From: Vitellaria paradoxa
Lineage: Eukaryota > Streptophyta > Magnoliopsida > Ericales > Sapotaceae
DNA length: 64,000 nt
Reading direction: 5' to 3'
Assembly: GCA_019916065.1 (NCBI GenBank)
Contig: CM034244.1
Location: 36,522,877 to 36,586,876 of the forward strand
Position numbers and translations under genes: made by a program. Under the pieces are notes generated by a model. The model saw only the letters and a program-made list of their open reading frames with translations, made no database searches and was not told the DNA's origin. This document shows, in pieces, positions 37,601 through 48,299 of this stretch. Every line of letters starts with the position of its first letter. The stretch's first letter is position 1.

Positions 37601-40000
37601 TGCCTAGCTACGAGAAAATATTTCAAGGTTGGAGAAATGGTCATGGTGCATCTTCGAAAGGAAAGCTTCCTCATGGGTACTTACAATAAATTGAAAGAAA
37701 AGAAGATTGGTCCAGATTGGGTCGATCCAATCCATGTAGTCCAAGGTCACCCATTCTACATCAGTTTTTATTGTGGGGTAAAAGAGAAATATTAGAATAC
37801 ATGTCTTATTCTTTTCAATAATCCATACTTGTAACAATGAAATAGTCTTGTTACTGCCCTAATTGATAAATGGTTGATTGCAAATATCAATTATATATCT
37901 TATCTATTAAAGGACCATAAATGCCTTGTTTACGTATCATTGGGAAGTGCATTAATATAAATACTGCTGTAAGAAGAGGCAATATAAAAGTGTGCAAACT
38001 ATAAAAATGAGTCAAAGTGAATTTCCCACACTAGTATCTCCGTGCAATAATTTTACCAAAGGCTATCCTATTACAGGAATAACTTTAGGTACAGCTGTTA
38101 CAATATTCATTGCCCCGTAGCCAATTTGGTCCCAAGGTAAGGAATAACTGGTTACACCAAAAGATGCGGTCAATACAACTAGAATCATGCGTGTAACTCA
38201 AGCCAATTCATGAGGTTTTTTAAATCCACCAGTGAGATACACACGAAATACATGTAAGGTCATCATTACTTGCTGACGGTCGATGAACTGAGTGGATTAA
38301 CCGAGTTGGCTTTCAAGAGGGGGACACTAATGTAGGATAAGGAAGACTTCATAGCATCTTGGTGAGAGAGACTACACATGAAACGGGAAAGTAAAATGGC
38401 TAAATTCAAGTGGGGAATTCAAAATGCCTGTTGCCATTCAAATGGCCTTGTTCTCGTGTGAACGTAGCCTGCTAAATTAGCCAAATGATGCTCTAGGCCA
38501 AGGGCTGTTTGAATGGCTTGAAGCCCTGTTTCCATTGAACGGGACTTAGAAGATTTCCCAGAGGCCTTTTTCTGTTCGAATGGAACTAGACCTGTTCAAA
38601 TGGCCAGACGCTGAAAGCAGTGTTTGTTTGATTTTTGACTCAGTTTTCACTTTGGTTTTTGAATCCAAATTAGTTTATTTTAGATGTTAACTTTCAATTA
38701 TAAGTCTTTTTATTTTGGGTTAAAAACCTCATTGTAAATTTTTAGAAGTAGGAATGGAGGGCATTTCCTAATCCGATTAGGAAACTGTTGTAGGAATCAT
38801 ATTAGGTCTAGTTTTCGTAGTTCTTCTATAAATACGTCTTTGTAATCTCAGAATTATTCATTCAAGCATATTATAATCAATAAAATTCAGAAATTTTGTT
38901 CTTCTCTGTGCTCTTGCGGATTCAACGCTCCACCGTTGTGTACGGATGCTAGCTAGAAGAGTTAGACACTAATTTAATCTAAATGATTAATTTCCCTTTC
39001 TCTGAGTGACATGCATACTTATGCTTTGGCTTTGTGATTTATCACCTGATGTTTCAGGATGCTGTACAAATTCTAGAAAATCTACAAGCAACTAAAAGTT
39101 CCATGCATCTTCAATAGAAGTTTGTATTAGACACACTGAGTAAAGAATTAATAATTTCATGCGTTTATATCATCCTATTTCTTTTTAATGCATGAAATGT
39201 CTGCAAATCAACATATATATATATATATATATATTTTTAATGCATGTTTATATCTAATACATTACATAAAGTGGGTTGTCTTTATACATGGCAGATCTAG
39301 TTATGCCTTCTTATTAAATTGTGCTTCGTGACATGTATTTCCTTTATTTTACTAGGCTGAAGAGTGTGATCTATCATTTTCGTGGGAACAGAGAATTTCC
39401 TCGGCTAAGAATTGGTTAGTTTGAAATCCCAATATCCAATGTTTTTGTTCTCTTGCTGTAGCCTGCATAAGTTGTGCTGATTGAGTTATCATAATTCTCT
39501 TGATAGGTATTGGGAGGCCTCCTGGTCAAATGGATCCTAAAGCATTCTTGCTCCAAAAGTTTAATGCAACAGCCCGAGAACGGGTAGGTTTGCAGTAAAT
39601 TGAGAAAACAATTTGCAAACGAATCTCCCATCATGGAACTGTATATTTGGAGTAGGACTACTGCATAACTTGTTAACCATTTTAAGAAATGTCACTTGTT
39701 TAATCTTTTGAAATCTTGAAAAATTCAAATAATGCCTGCTGTTGAAAACTAATTGCAAATTTTTCTTCAAAAAAAATTCCTTGGTCACTTCTGAACGGGT
39801 GTTTACTTTTTCTCGTCTTCTCCTTTATTATTAGTTTATTTATCTTTCTCAATTTCTCTTTTGAAAAGATTGATGCGGCTTTGCAAGAGGGGGTTGGCAT
39901 GTTGAGGCAACTGACATATAGAGGATTGACTGAGAGTGCAAGATGCTTCAACAGAGACCAAAAGTACAAGCATATAAGACTCCAAACAATGCCAACGTGA
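34630..40000 (+). CDS. PTH: Peptidyl-tRNA hydrolase (bacterial Pth type, probably organellar), 8 coding exons, one apparent frameshift
   Basis: The enzyme cleaves peptidyl-tRNA dropped from ribosomes and recycles the tRNA. Exons: 34630-34752, 34851-34935, 35093-35159, 36372-36422, 36510-36583, 39356-39414, 39507-39583 and 39869-40000 (stop TGA). Phases agree throughout and give 222 residues if one base is restored. Catalytic residues are visible: N30 (GLGNPG), H40 (TRHNVG), D112 (HDDMDLP) and N133 (GGHGSHNG); N87 of MNLSG lies after the break. Exon 3 reads GDAPVF and then hits TAG at 35119-35121. One extra base near 35117 restores [14 protein letters not shown]. The arginine- and serine-rich first 20 residues look like an organelle transit peptide. 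Intron 2 uses a GC donor (AAAAG|GCATGT). Intron 5 (36584-39355) holds retrotransposon pieces and plastid DNA. Arabidopsis At5g19830 is the likely counterpart. Confidence 0.92.
37137..37275 (+). mobile_element. Retrotransposon LTR fragment with primer-binding site
   Basis: About 123 bp from TGTTAATGTATATT to AATCTTACA contains a TATA box (AGTATAAATACT near 37193). It is followed directly by TGGTATCAG at 37260, the start of the usual initiator-Met tRNA primer-binding site. It lies in PTH intron 5, sense to the gene. I did not find its partner LTR. Confidence 0.6.
37500..37735 (+). pseudogene. Ty3/gypsy polyprotein C-terminal fragment
   Basis: The frame contains [16 protein letters not shown], then [13 protein letters not shown]. 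This is the block after the integrase core in gypsy elements ([26 protein letters not shown]). Only this stretch is recognisable. It lies in PTH intron 5. Confidence 0.75.
37898..38312 (-). pseudogene. petB: Nuclear copy of plastid petB (cytochrome b6) 3' part
   Basis: On the minus strand the sequence translates as [20 protein letters not shown], then [18 protein letters not shown], then [18 protein letters not shown] and [10 protein letters not shown]. It continues with diverged counterparts of the [20 protein letters not shown] region and of the HF.MIRKQGI.GPL end. Plastid petB has the same order. There is a TGG-to-TGA stop, substitutions and small deletions, so it is not expressed as cytochrome b6. 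It is a plastid-to-nucleus insertion, or came by way of a mitochondrial copy. It lies in PTH intron 5. Confidence 0.88.
38685..38945 (+). mobile_element. Probable retrotransposon LTR (solo or orphan)
   Basis: The stretch has the plan of a plant LTR: TTTCCTAATCCGATTAGG, a TATA box TTCTATAAATACG near 38825, then CTTTGTAATCTCAG and an AATAAAATTCAG signal near 38880. Edges are uncertain (TG at 38685 is my guess). It may belong with the gypsy fragment to its left. Confidence 0.5.
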
Positions 40001-40977
40001 CAAGCATAGTCAAGGGCTGAGGCCCGCTGGGGGGCTATTGCCACCAATGATCTAGAAAATACACTTAAGACTATTGTCTTTGCACCTATCTACGTAGTAA
40101 TTTCACTTGTCTCATTGTTTTTTTTACATTTTTACCCCACTGTTTTTACACTTTTGCCCCATACACTTTAAAAATTGTACTTTTTTCCTTGTTACAAATT
40201 CTACGTTCTTCTCAGAGCATAGTGCAAAATTTGTGCCATTTATAGTGGATGAGCTGGCAATTATTATTATAGCCTTTACAAACCATGTGATGATGTGCCA
40301 TCCTATAGGAGTTTGCATAATGTAAATGGAATTATTGCATTACAGCCAGTCTGAATTTTGTGAAAGATGTTCAGGGGAAGTAGCTTTTCATCTTGCCAAA
40401 CCATTTTTGCTATGTTATAATTATTATTTCTGTTTGATATGCCTGCATGCATTATTGACCCGTAGGGTCTAACTTGCAAGAAGAGCCTCGAGTAGTAGTT
40501 GAGTAAACAATTAATCGACCCTGTTGGTTGCTGCCATTTGGTTGGGAGTTGCATTATGTGAGGTTGTTTGCTGGGTTATATCTCACCTACATACATACAT
40601 ACATATATGTATACATATATTTGGGTTGCTGCACACCAACCTTTTTATTGAAGATTTGTGCTGAGAGAAAATATATGAACTTAATGTCCTACGATTGGAC
40701 CTCATCTTGCTTACATTCCTTAGTATTCTACCTTTTTTTTTTTTTTTTTTCTCTGCAGTCTTACTTAAATCTGTCACATAATAGAATAGAATCAATAATT
40801 ACCTTAGGGTATGAAGAGCTTGTATTGTTTTATTAAGAGGCTCTGTTGTTTTATTTTTCACATGATAGAATTACATTGGACCTTGTATTTTTTATGGCAT
40901 AAGATCAGCGCTTGTATTAAACCCATGCATTTGCGTAGTTGTTGGATTTGCATTCCATTCCATTTTCCCTCATATTA

Positions 40978-41280
40978 AGGGTGTGTTTGGAGTAAGGTTT
41001 TGTGTGGAAAAAGAAAAAAGAAGAAAAAAGGAGGTTAGAAGAAGAGGAATGAAATATTAAATTTTAAATACACGTTCATAGTTGAATGAATTAAAAATAT
41101 AATAAAATATAAGGTATTTATCAATAAATTAAATTTTTTCAATTTAATTATTTTGAATTTATGAAATTCCTTAACTTTTCGCTTTAATTTTCCATTAAGA
41201 ACAAAAAAGGAGTAGGAATGTTAAAATACACTTTTTTTTTATGTTTTCTTCTGATAAATTCTTTATTCAAAAATAGCCTA
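40978..41280. mobile_element. Possible Tourist-like MITE
   Basis: The left edge TTAAGGGTGTGTTTGGAGTAAG and right edge CTTTATTCAAAAATAGCCTAA form an imperfect inverted repeat (about 12 of 18 positions). It lies about 1 kb 3' of PTH. No coding potential. Confidence 0.4.
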
Positions 41281-41726
41281 AAAAGGCAGTTCAGTTCATA
41301 AAGTTTTTTTCGTGGTGGGTCTTGGCTCATTTCATTTTACAAGCAGATAAATTAATTTTAGGGTTCGAATCTTTAATTCTCAAGTTACAATGGAATAGTC
41401 TCATTGTTATTCTAATGTATTATTTTAATTTTCTCTAAATCTGTATAAGATATAAATGAAAAGTTCCCATGCGACTCACCAAAATAGAGGTGAATTATAG
41501 CAAAATTTGGGCTCTATCTGCAATTTCTTCATCCTCTTGAATAAAATTCTGTCCTCAGAATTTTTATGATTTTCATAGCTTAGAAATGTCATTATGCATT
41601 AGAAATTGGAATGTCATCGGGCAGGAAAGAAGTTCAGACGGTAAAATGACTCTTTATTTTTTCCTTCATAAAGAAAACATCTGCCACAATACTGACCTTG
41701 ACTTTTGTCCAATATATATTTACACC

Positions 41727-41729
<3 letters not shown>

Positions 41730-41757
<28 letters not shown>

Positions 41758-41758
41758 T
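41730..41758. repeat. (TA)n microsatellite
   Basis: About 14 TA units. A MITE-like AT-rich stretch (CTGTTTGAAG ... CTCTAAACACA) follows at about 41778-41937. Confidence 0.9.
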
Positions 41759-42529
41759 GAGATTGCACATAATAGTACTGTTTGAAGTTAAATAAAAAAA
41801 TATAAAATTTTACAAATTTCTATAGACACGAATTACGTGATTGTAAAGTTAAAATTTTTTATTCACTGTGTAAAGCACTAAGACACTAACTTTTACAAAT
41901 TTATATAAATTTATAGAACTCTAAACACAAACATATAAATATTTTTCAATCGAATGATGGTGCTAGATTTAATTTTTGAAAAATTTAAATTTTGTCAAGC
42001 TCGGGCATTCTAAAAACCCTAGTTCGAGTTACCTAATTCTTATTCCCAAATAAATTGATAATGTTGTTTTTGTTGAAAAATATTATCCAAAATTTAGCAT
42101 ATTATTATAGCGTTTTCACTATAAATAATGATATACTTTTGAATTTTTTATTTTATTTTATTAAAAGTTTATGGTCAAACTAATGTGCTAATTATATTTT
42201 TGTAAAACAAATTTCTTAATAAATTATATTTTTAGAAATAATTGGTTGGCATTCATTTTGATAATAAATTCAGGTTTAATATCATTATTAAAAGTGAAAT
42301 CTAAATTTTGTCACAGGCCACGTGAACGAAAGGAATAAGAGTTAAAAAAAAAAAAAAAAGCCATATTCAACGCAAACTTTGTGCAGCAAAGGAACTAAAT
42401 TAAGGCATGTTGCTGCCCACCCGACGCTAATTTTAAGTTGGGAGGTGATACATATGGATGTAAAAAGGTCAGCTCGGGCTTGACCGGTTCCTTGATCTGT
42501 GGTTGACCTGACCCAAACTTGGCCTGCTC

Positions 42530-43256
42530 TAGGGGTGTGCATGGGTCGATTCAGTTTGAATTCATACTTAATTCAGAATCAAATCGATTTTTTTCAGTTC
42601 TTAAAAATTGGACCTGAAACAAACCAATTTCAAATTGGAACCGAAACAACTCGAACCAAAAAAATCATGTTGGTTTAGTTTGGTTTAGCCCATTTTGGGT
42701 TGGGTTTGGTTTATTTTCGAGTTGGGTCGAATCCATTAATTACACTACTAAAAAAAAAAGTTTACGAAGCTAACAAAGTAAATCATTTAAAAAAAAATAA
42801 CAAACATTTAGTACAATCCATAATAAAAATACAATCCCATAATATCATTCAAAAAAAATAAAATTCCATAATAAAATATCAATCAAACTAAAATAATACA
42901 AGCCATTGTCTTTGATAATTCAAAATGAAAACAAAAATGAAATTAGTTAGTTTTTGACTTTTTCTTGCTTTATATATTATTATATAAATATGCCAAGTCA
43001 GTCCATGTGTATGGTTACAATTAAAGTAAAAAGATAGTAGTATATATTACATTTATTTAGATTGGTTCGGATTACTTCGGTTTTGGTTCGGGTTCGGGTT
43101 CGTGTTCGGTTGAAATATACTAACCTAGAACCGAACCGAAAAAATCGATTTGTTAATTTTTTAACCCAGAACCGAATTGAAAATGGAATAAATCCGAACT
43201 AAAGTGATTGGATTGGTTCCGTTTTTAGGTTGTTCGGGTTTTTTTGTACACCCCTA
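42530..43256. mobile_element. hAT-like element with AGGGGTGTGCA ends
   Basis: The left end AGGGGTGTGCATGGG and right end TTTGTACACCCCTA are inverted repeats. Flanks CCTGCTCT and CTTGCTAT match at 6 of 8 positions, a decayed target duplication. GGTTCGG/CCGAACC motifs cluster near both ends. Elements of this type are widespread in eudicots. No transposase frame. Confidence 0.7.
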
Positions 43257-44050
43257 CTTGCTATCCTTTTGGCCAGGGTCATCAATCCTTACCCTTGACC
43301 TGCCTCAGATGACTCAGTCTATTTTTTAATTTTTTTATAAATTAAATAAAATATACATAAAACTCAAACAAACACATTAAAAAATTTATTGACAAAAAAA
43401 ATAAATTTTATTAAACGATAAACAATTATATAATTAACATTAAATTAAAATTACAAAGAAAAAAGAAATAAAAAAATTAGTAAATATTTTAAGAATATTG
43501 ATAACGTACATAATTTGATATTTTCTATTTCTTTGTGTTTTGGGTAAAAAATGTTCAAAATAATTTTTTATCATTTTATATTATGTGTAAATAAAATTTT
43601 TATTTTATAAAACAAAATTTGAAAATACAGGTGATCAAATATGTTTTAAATTATTTTTTTATTGTCAAAAATCACAAAATAAAAAATAAAAAAAATCTCA
43701 AAACAAGTATGCAAAATAGACCCTTGGGTTCTAAAAATAAAAACAAACAAATTATAACCTTGGGTATTTTGATGGAAATTACAAGCCAAATGAAAAAATA
43801 AATAAATACAATCATGTCTGAAAATGTCAAGATAAAATATCTGAATCAAGAGAGGAGAATTGCATTACTGATCTTTCTAAAACTAACAGCTTTTATAGCG
43901 GCTAAATGCCTTGGGATAGAAAGGAAAAAAAAAAAAAAGAAAAAAAGAAAAAAAAAAAGGGAAAGAAAGTAACCTGCAAGGATAAGGATAGAAAAAAAAA
44001 AAAAAAAAAAAAATTTGAAAGGCATTTAAGCCTTTAAGTAGCTGCGTAGC

Positions 44051-44922
44051 TAGGAATGGTAACAGGGTAGATTGGAGGCGGATATGGCATTATTCAAATT
44101 CAAACTCTAAATTCTCCACCTACCTCTAAATTTGTTCCAAACTCAAAACAAATATTTTTTAAACCTCAATCCCTGCTCCAAACGGAGAACAGATATATCC
44201 ACGGATATCCAAACTCCAAACCATTTTTTCACCTCTAAATTTGCCGTTAAGTTGTATGTAATCTATTACTACCAAATAATTCATCTCCAAAATCAAAATA
44301 ATACATAATATAATCACAATAATAATTTACCAAAATAATACATAAAATCTCAAAAACTAATATTTTACCAAAGTATTATTTAACAAACGGATACATAATT
44401 CTAAAGTACATTATCCTAACTCAAAGTAACAAATACAAAATATGATAGTTCATAACATGATTATAAATCCCAATTTCTTAAACCTTCAAAAAAATCCATA
44501 CAAAGTTTCAAAGTTATAATTTATTTCCCAAATACACTCTAATTAATACAAAACGATGACAATTTTTTTTTTAAATTTATTTATCAATATTCATTTTAAT
44601 GATAATAATAGTGAAGTTCAATAAGTCTAGAGTATTATGAATGTGAATATTGTTTGTCATGATATGATGACGATGTTGTTATCATGATTTCAAATGATTC
44701 GAGGTTGTTCAGATCTTTTTTGAGACAAATCGGGGTAGATTGGGGCAGATTTGGAGCAGATCGGTGCGGAGGTAATCCTATCCCCATATCCAATTCATTA
44801 TCCAATTTTTTTTAAAACTAAATCCAATTTGATCCAATCTCCAAAAAATATCTAAATTCTATATCCATTCGGATCGAGTAACAGATCAGATTCGGACAGG
44901 TCGAACGAGATGACCATCCCTA
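44051..44922. mobile_element. hAT-like element with TAGGRATGG ends
   Basis: The left end TAGGAATGGTAACAGGG and right end GAGATGACCATCCCTA (reverse complement TAGGGATGGTCATCTC) are inverted repeats. Flanking TGCGTAGC (44043-44050) and TGGGTAGC (44923-44930) match 7 of 8. The 872-bp interior is AT-rich and non-coding. Confidence 0.75.
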
Positions 44923-45138
44923 TGGGTAGCCGAGGGGTGGCGGTTGGGTCACACGAGTCTGGGCAGGGCCTCGGGTCAAGTCAGAGTAATCCAAGTCTTG
45001 ACCTGAATAGACAGAGACAGAGATGAGATTGGTTGTACAAATGCATAAGGCAGGGTAGGATGGGTCGGCCGACTTGACCCATTTATATAAATAGTGATGC
45101 ACTTTATTTTTAATTTTTTACATCTATTCTTCTCTTAA

Positions 45139-46062
45139 GGCCTGATTGGATGCTACAAAATGTGGTCTCTATAAATAATACACCTTTATAAACTTTGATG
45201 TGATTTTTTTTGCTTGGTTTGGGAAGTAAAATTTCTCCCCTCTAAAAATTATTCTCTCTTCTTAATCTTGGAAGAAGGTGTATTATTTTTGGAGAGGGTT
45301 TGAGCTCTCCAAAAATTATCCTCCCTTATATGGACTAAATTGGACCATTATGTCCCTTCTCACCTATAAACTGTATTTTATATCAGAAATAAATTCTTTT
45401 TTTTTTTTCTAATGGAAAAATGTATTAAAAAATTATATTAATAAAAATAAAAAATATAATTTTTTTCCAAATAGGGGGTCATGTGATTAAAAAATATATA
45501 TTTTTTCCAAATAGGAGGTGATGTGATTTTTAGATAATAATATTATTTTTTAACAAATATAATAATATTATTTTTTAGCAAATTTATACAAAATTACACA
45601 TATTGATATTTTTTAAATAAGGAGAAAAAATAAGCGACTAAGGAAGTTTTGGATAAATTAGGATATTATTGTCTACGAAACTAATTTATATATTTTATAA
45701 AGTTTAATTTATAACTAATAACATAATTTATTTATAATTAATTTGTCTAAAATTAATTTGTACTAGTTGGTTTTCACATTATATAATTAACATAAACATA
45801 TAATTAAGTTTGGGTAACTAAGTTTAATTTAATGGGTAATCAAGTTTGGGACACCACAAGGGCAAAAGAGTTATTTGACTGTTTTTTCTATCATTCACCT
45901 CCTTTTATTTATAAACATCCAAACCAAGTCAAAAGTTATCCCAATCTATAAACATCACATCAATGTGGGACAATCTTCTAAAAATAATACCCTCTCTTAT
46001 CTTATATTTTCTCTAAAATTTATCTATCTGAAATTTTAGTGCCACCCAATCAATCAGACCCT
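45139..46062. mobile_element. Possible non-autonomous DNA transposon, about 0.92 kb
   Basis: The left end GGCCTGATTGGATG and right end CCAATCAATCAGACCC are imperfect inverted repeats, next to TTAA and TTAT. Internal direct repeats occur: TTTTTTCCAAATAGGGGGTCATGTGATT and a near copy about 40 bp on. No coding potential. Confidence 0.45.
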
Positions 46063-46284
46063 TATAATAAATATTAATTTTTAGAGGGTTAGAAGTTGAA
46101 AAGAAGAATGCATTCACCATTTCTCCTTTAAATTTAAATTGAAAAAAAAGGGCATATATATTTGTATACTTACGAGTCATTTGTCCTTTTGTTCAGAATA
46201 GGGTAACTCAATCCCACTCTCTTCGGTCAAGCGAGTGCTTGTACATAGACTAGCCCAGATGCATGTATAATTATGGTGGCTTGA

Positions 46285-46286
<2 letters not shown>

Positions 46287-46319
<33 letters not shown>
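46287..46319. repeat. (CT)n microsatellite
   Basis: About 16 CT units, 0.7 kb upstream of the MYB5-like gene. Confidence 0.95.
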
Positions 46320-46323
<4 letters not shown>

Positions 46324-46948
46324 ACATCAAACGATACATTACAAGGGTAAGGAACCGAATTCGGATGAAATTTAGGGACGGCTTGGATTATTATTTGATC
46401 TAATCCCAATTTTTTTGTAACTTCAAGTTAGGAAATAATATAATTAATGAAATTAAAATTTCTTAATTTTTGATAAAATTAATTTAAATCTAAAGCACTT
46501 CAAATACAAGTGGATAAAATAAATATCATAACTTAATTTGATAAAATTAATTTAAATATTAAGCACTTTAAATACAAGTGGATGAAATAAATATCATAAT
46601 TTAGTTTGAATTGACTTTAAATTTTTGAAATGTCTATTTTATCAAATTTTATTAAAAATTATTAATTATTTTTAATTAAATTTTATCATGTATCATTTTT
46701 ATATTATTTTTTTTTTTCAATCCAAACATCTCATTTGCCGGGCAAGGTGAAAAGAGGTTTAATAATAATAAAAATAATAAAGGATAATAACTACGCACTC
46801 AAAAGAAAAAAAAAAAAAACTTTTGAGATTTTTCACGCGCTAGTAGAGCGCGTGACTTATCCATTTCCATTGCTCACTCTTCCTTGCTAACTAAGGAGAA
46901 GCATACACAGACATCACCGTTACATCTCAAACACCAGTTTCACAAAAA

Positions 46949-46956
46949 TATATAAA
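46949..46956 (+). promoter_or_regulatory. TATA box of the MYB5-like gene
   Basis: TATATAAA within AAATATATAAACG lies 67 bp before the start codon, so transcription probably starts near 46980-46990. The leader is GA-rich. Confidence 0.6.
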
Positions 46957-47022
46957 CGAAAAAAAGGTTGTATCTCGAACACAACCTCGTAGAGAGAGAA
47001 AGCGAACAAGAGAGAGAAAAAG

Positions 47023-47332
47023 ATGAGGCAGCCATCTTCATCGGCAGGCGGTGGGTCGACGGGGAGCAAGACACCGTGCTGTGTCAAGGTGGGTCTGAAG
47101 CGGGGTCCATGGACTCCGGAGGAGGACGAGCTGCTGGCCAATTACATCAAAAAGGAAGGGGAAGGGCGGTGGAGGACGCTGCCCAAGAGGGCGGGGCTGC
47201 TCCGCTGCGGCAAGAGCTGCCGCCTCCGCTGGATGAACTACCTCCGCCCCTCCGTCAAGCGCGGTCAGATCGCCCCCGACGAGGAGGATCTCATTCTCCG
47301 CCTCCACCGCCTTCTCGGCAATAGGTCTCCCA

Positions 47333-47371
<39 letters not shown>

Positions 47372-48285
47372 CACACGCGCGCGCGCACACAGAGAGACTA
47401 CAATCTATCTAGGTGTTTCTTTCTTTTGTTTTGGTTCTAGGGTTTTCGGTATTTACCTCATTTTCTCCACTAGTCCTCAATTAGGGTTTCACTATGCAGC
47501 TCGATCTGTCTCTTCTCCTCTCTCTCTCTCTCTATATATATGTATATGTATATGCATATGTATATATAGTAACAGGTTATTGAATTGAATGATGTATTTA
47601 CAGGTGGTCTTTGATAGCTGGGAGAATTCCAGGGCGGACTGACAATGAGATAAAGAACTACTGGAACACTCACCTAAGCAAGAAGTTAATCAGCCAAGGC
47701 ATCGATCCCAGAACACACAAGCCATTAATGAACAACAACAACAACAACAGTACTACTACCAATTCTTCTTCTCCAGATGATCATCACAAACCCTCTTCTT
47801 CCTCCAAACCCAATAATAGCACCCCCAAACTTAACCCTAATCTCGTAATCCCTTCTCACCCCTTGCAAGAGCATGCAATCAACAAGGGGGTAAATGGGTG
47901 TTTCGATGGAGCAAACCTCGGGCAGTATTCTCGAAATGGCGACCACGTCATGAATTTGCAGACTTCTGATCCTTCTGGAGGGATGGCTTTTAGAAGGAGC
48001 AGCACTGAGGAGGATGATAACGATGAGGATGATATCAATTGTTGCACGGACGATGTGTTCTCTTCTTTCTTGAATTCACTGATTAATGAAGAAGTGTTCA
48101 ATGGTCATCTTCAAGTTCAACAACAACACACTAATGGGATTGGTGTTGCTGCTACTTCTGACCCCAATCTTGATGATCTCGTGGTCTCTCCTCCCCGGAA
48201 TTTCTCCTTTGGAGCTGCTGGATGGGATGCTCCCATCATGTCTTCGGGATCGGCTTTTAATCCAAATGATCCCAAGAAGTTCTGA
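47023..48285 (+). CDS. MYB5: R2R3-MYB transcription factor, MYB5 type
   Basis: Two exons, 47023-47324 and 47604-48285 (GT-AG intron, stop TGA 48283-48285), encode 327 residues. R2 spans about 27-76 (tryptophans at 30, 50, 70). R3 spans about 77-128 (isoleucine at 83 replacing the first tryptophan, then W102 and W121). The bHLH-binding signature of R3 is complete: D89-L90, R93, L97, L104 and R108. KTPCC before R2, and [10 protein letters not shown] at about 253-262 within an acidic C-terminal region, match AtMYB5 and grape MYB5a/b. Those nuclear activators work with TT8-type bHLH and TTG1 WD40 proteins on proanthocyanidin, seed-coat mucilage and trichome genes. An N-run, then serine-rich segments, follow R3. 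The single intron sits at R101 and is flanked by microsatellites. I see no frame break. Confidence 0.96.
47333..47396. repeat. Compound microsatellite at the 5' end of the MYB5 intron
   Basis: CT, TA, CA/CG, GC and AG dinucleotide runs follow one another within about 64 bp, starting 8 bp after the splice donor. Confidence 0.95.
47519..47569. repeat. Compound microsatellite near the 3' end of the MYB5 intron
   Basis: A CT run is followed by TA/TG tetranucleotide-like repeats (TATATGTATATG), ending about 34 bp before the acceptor. Confidence 0.9.
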
Positions 48286-48299
48286 TCATATTGCTCTGC

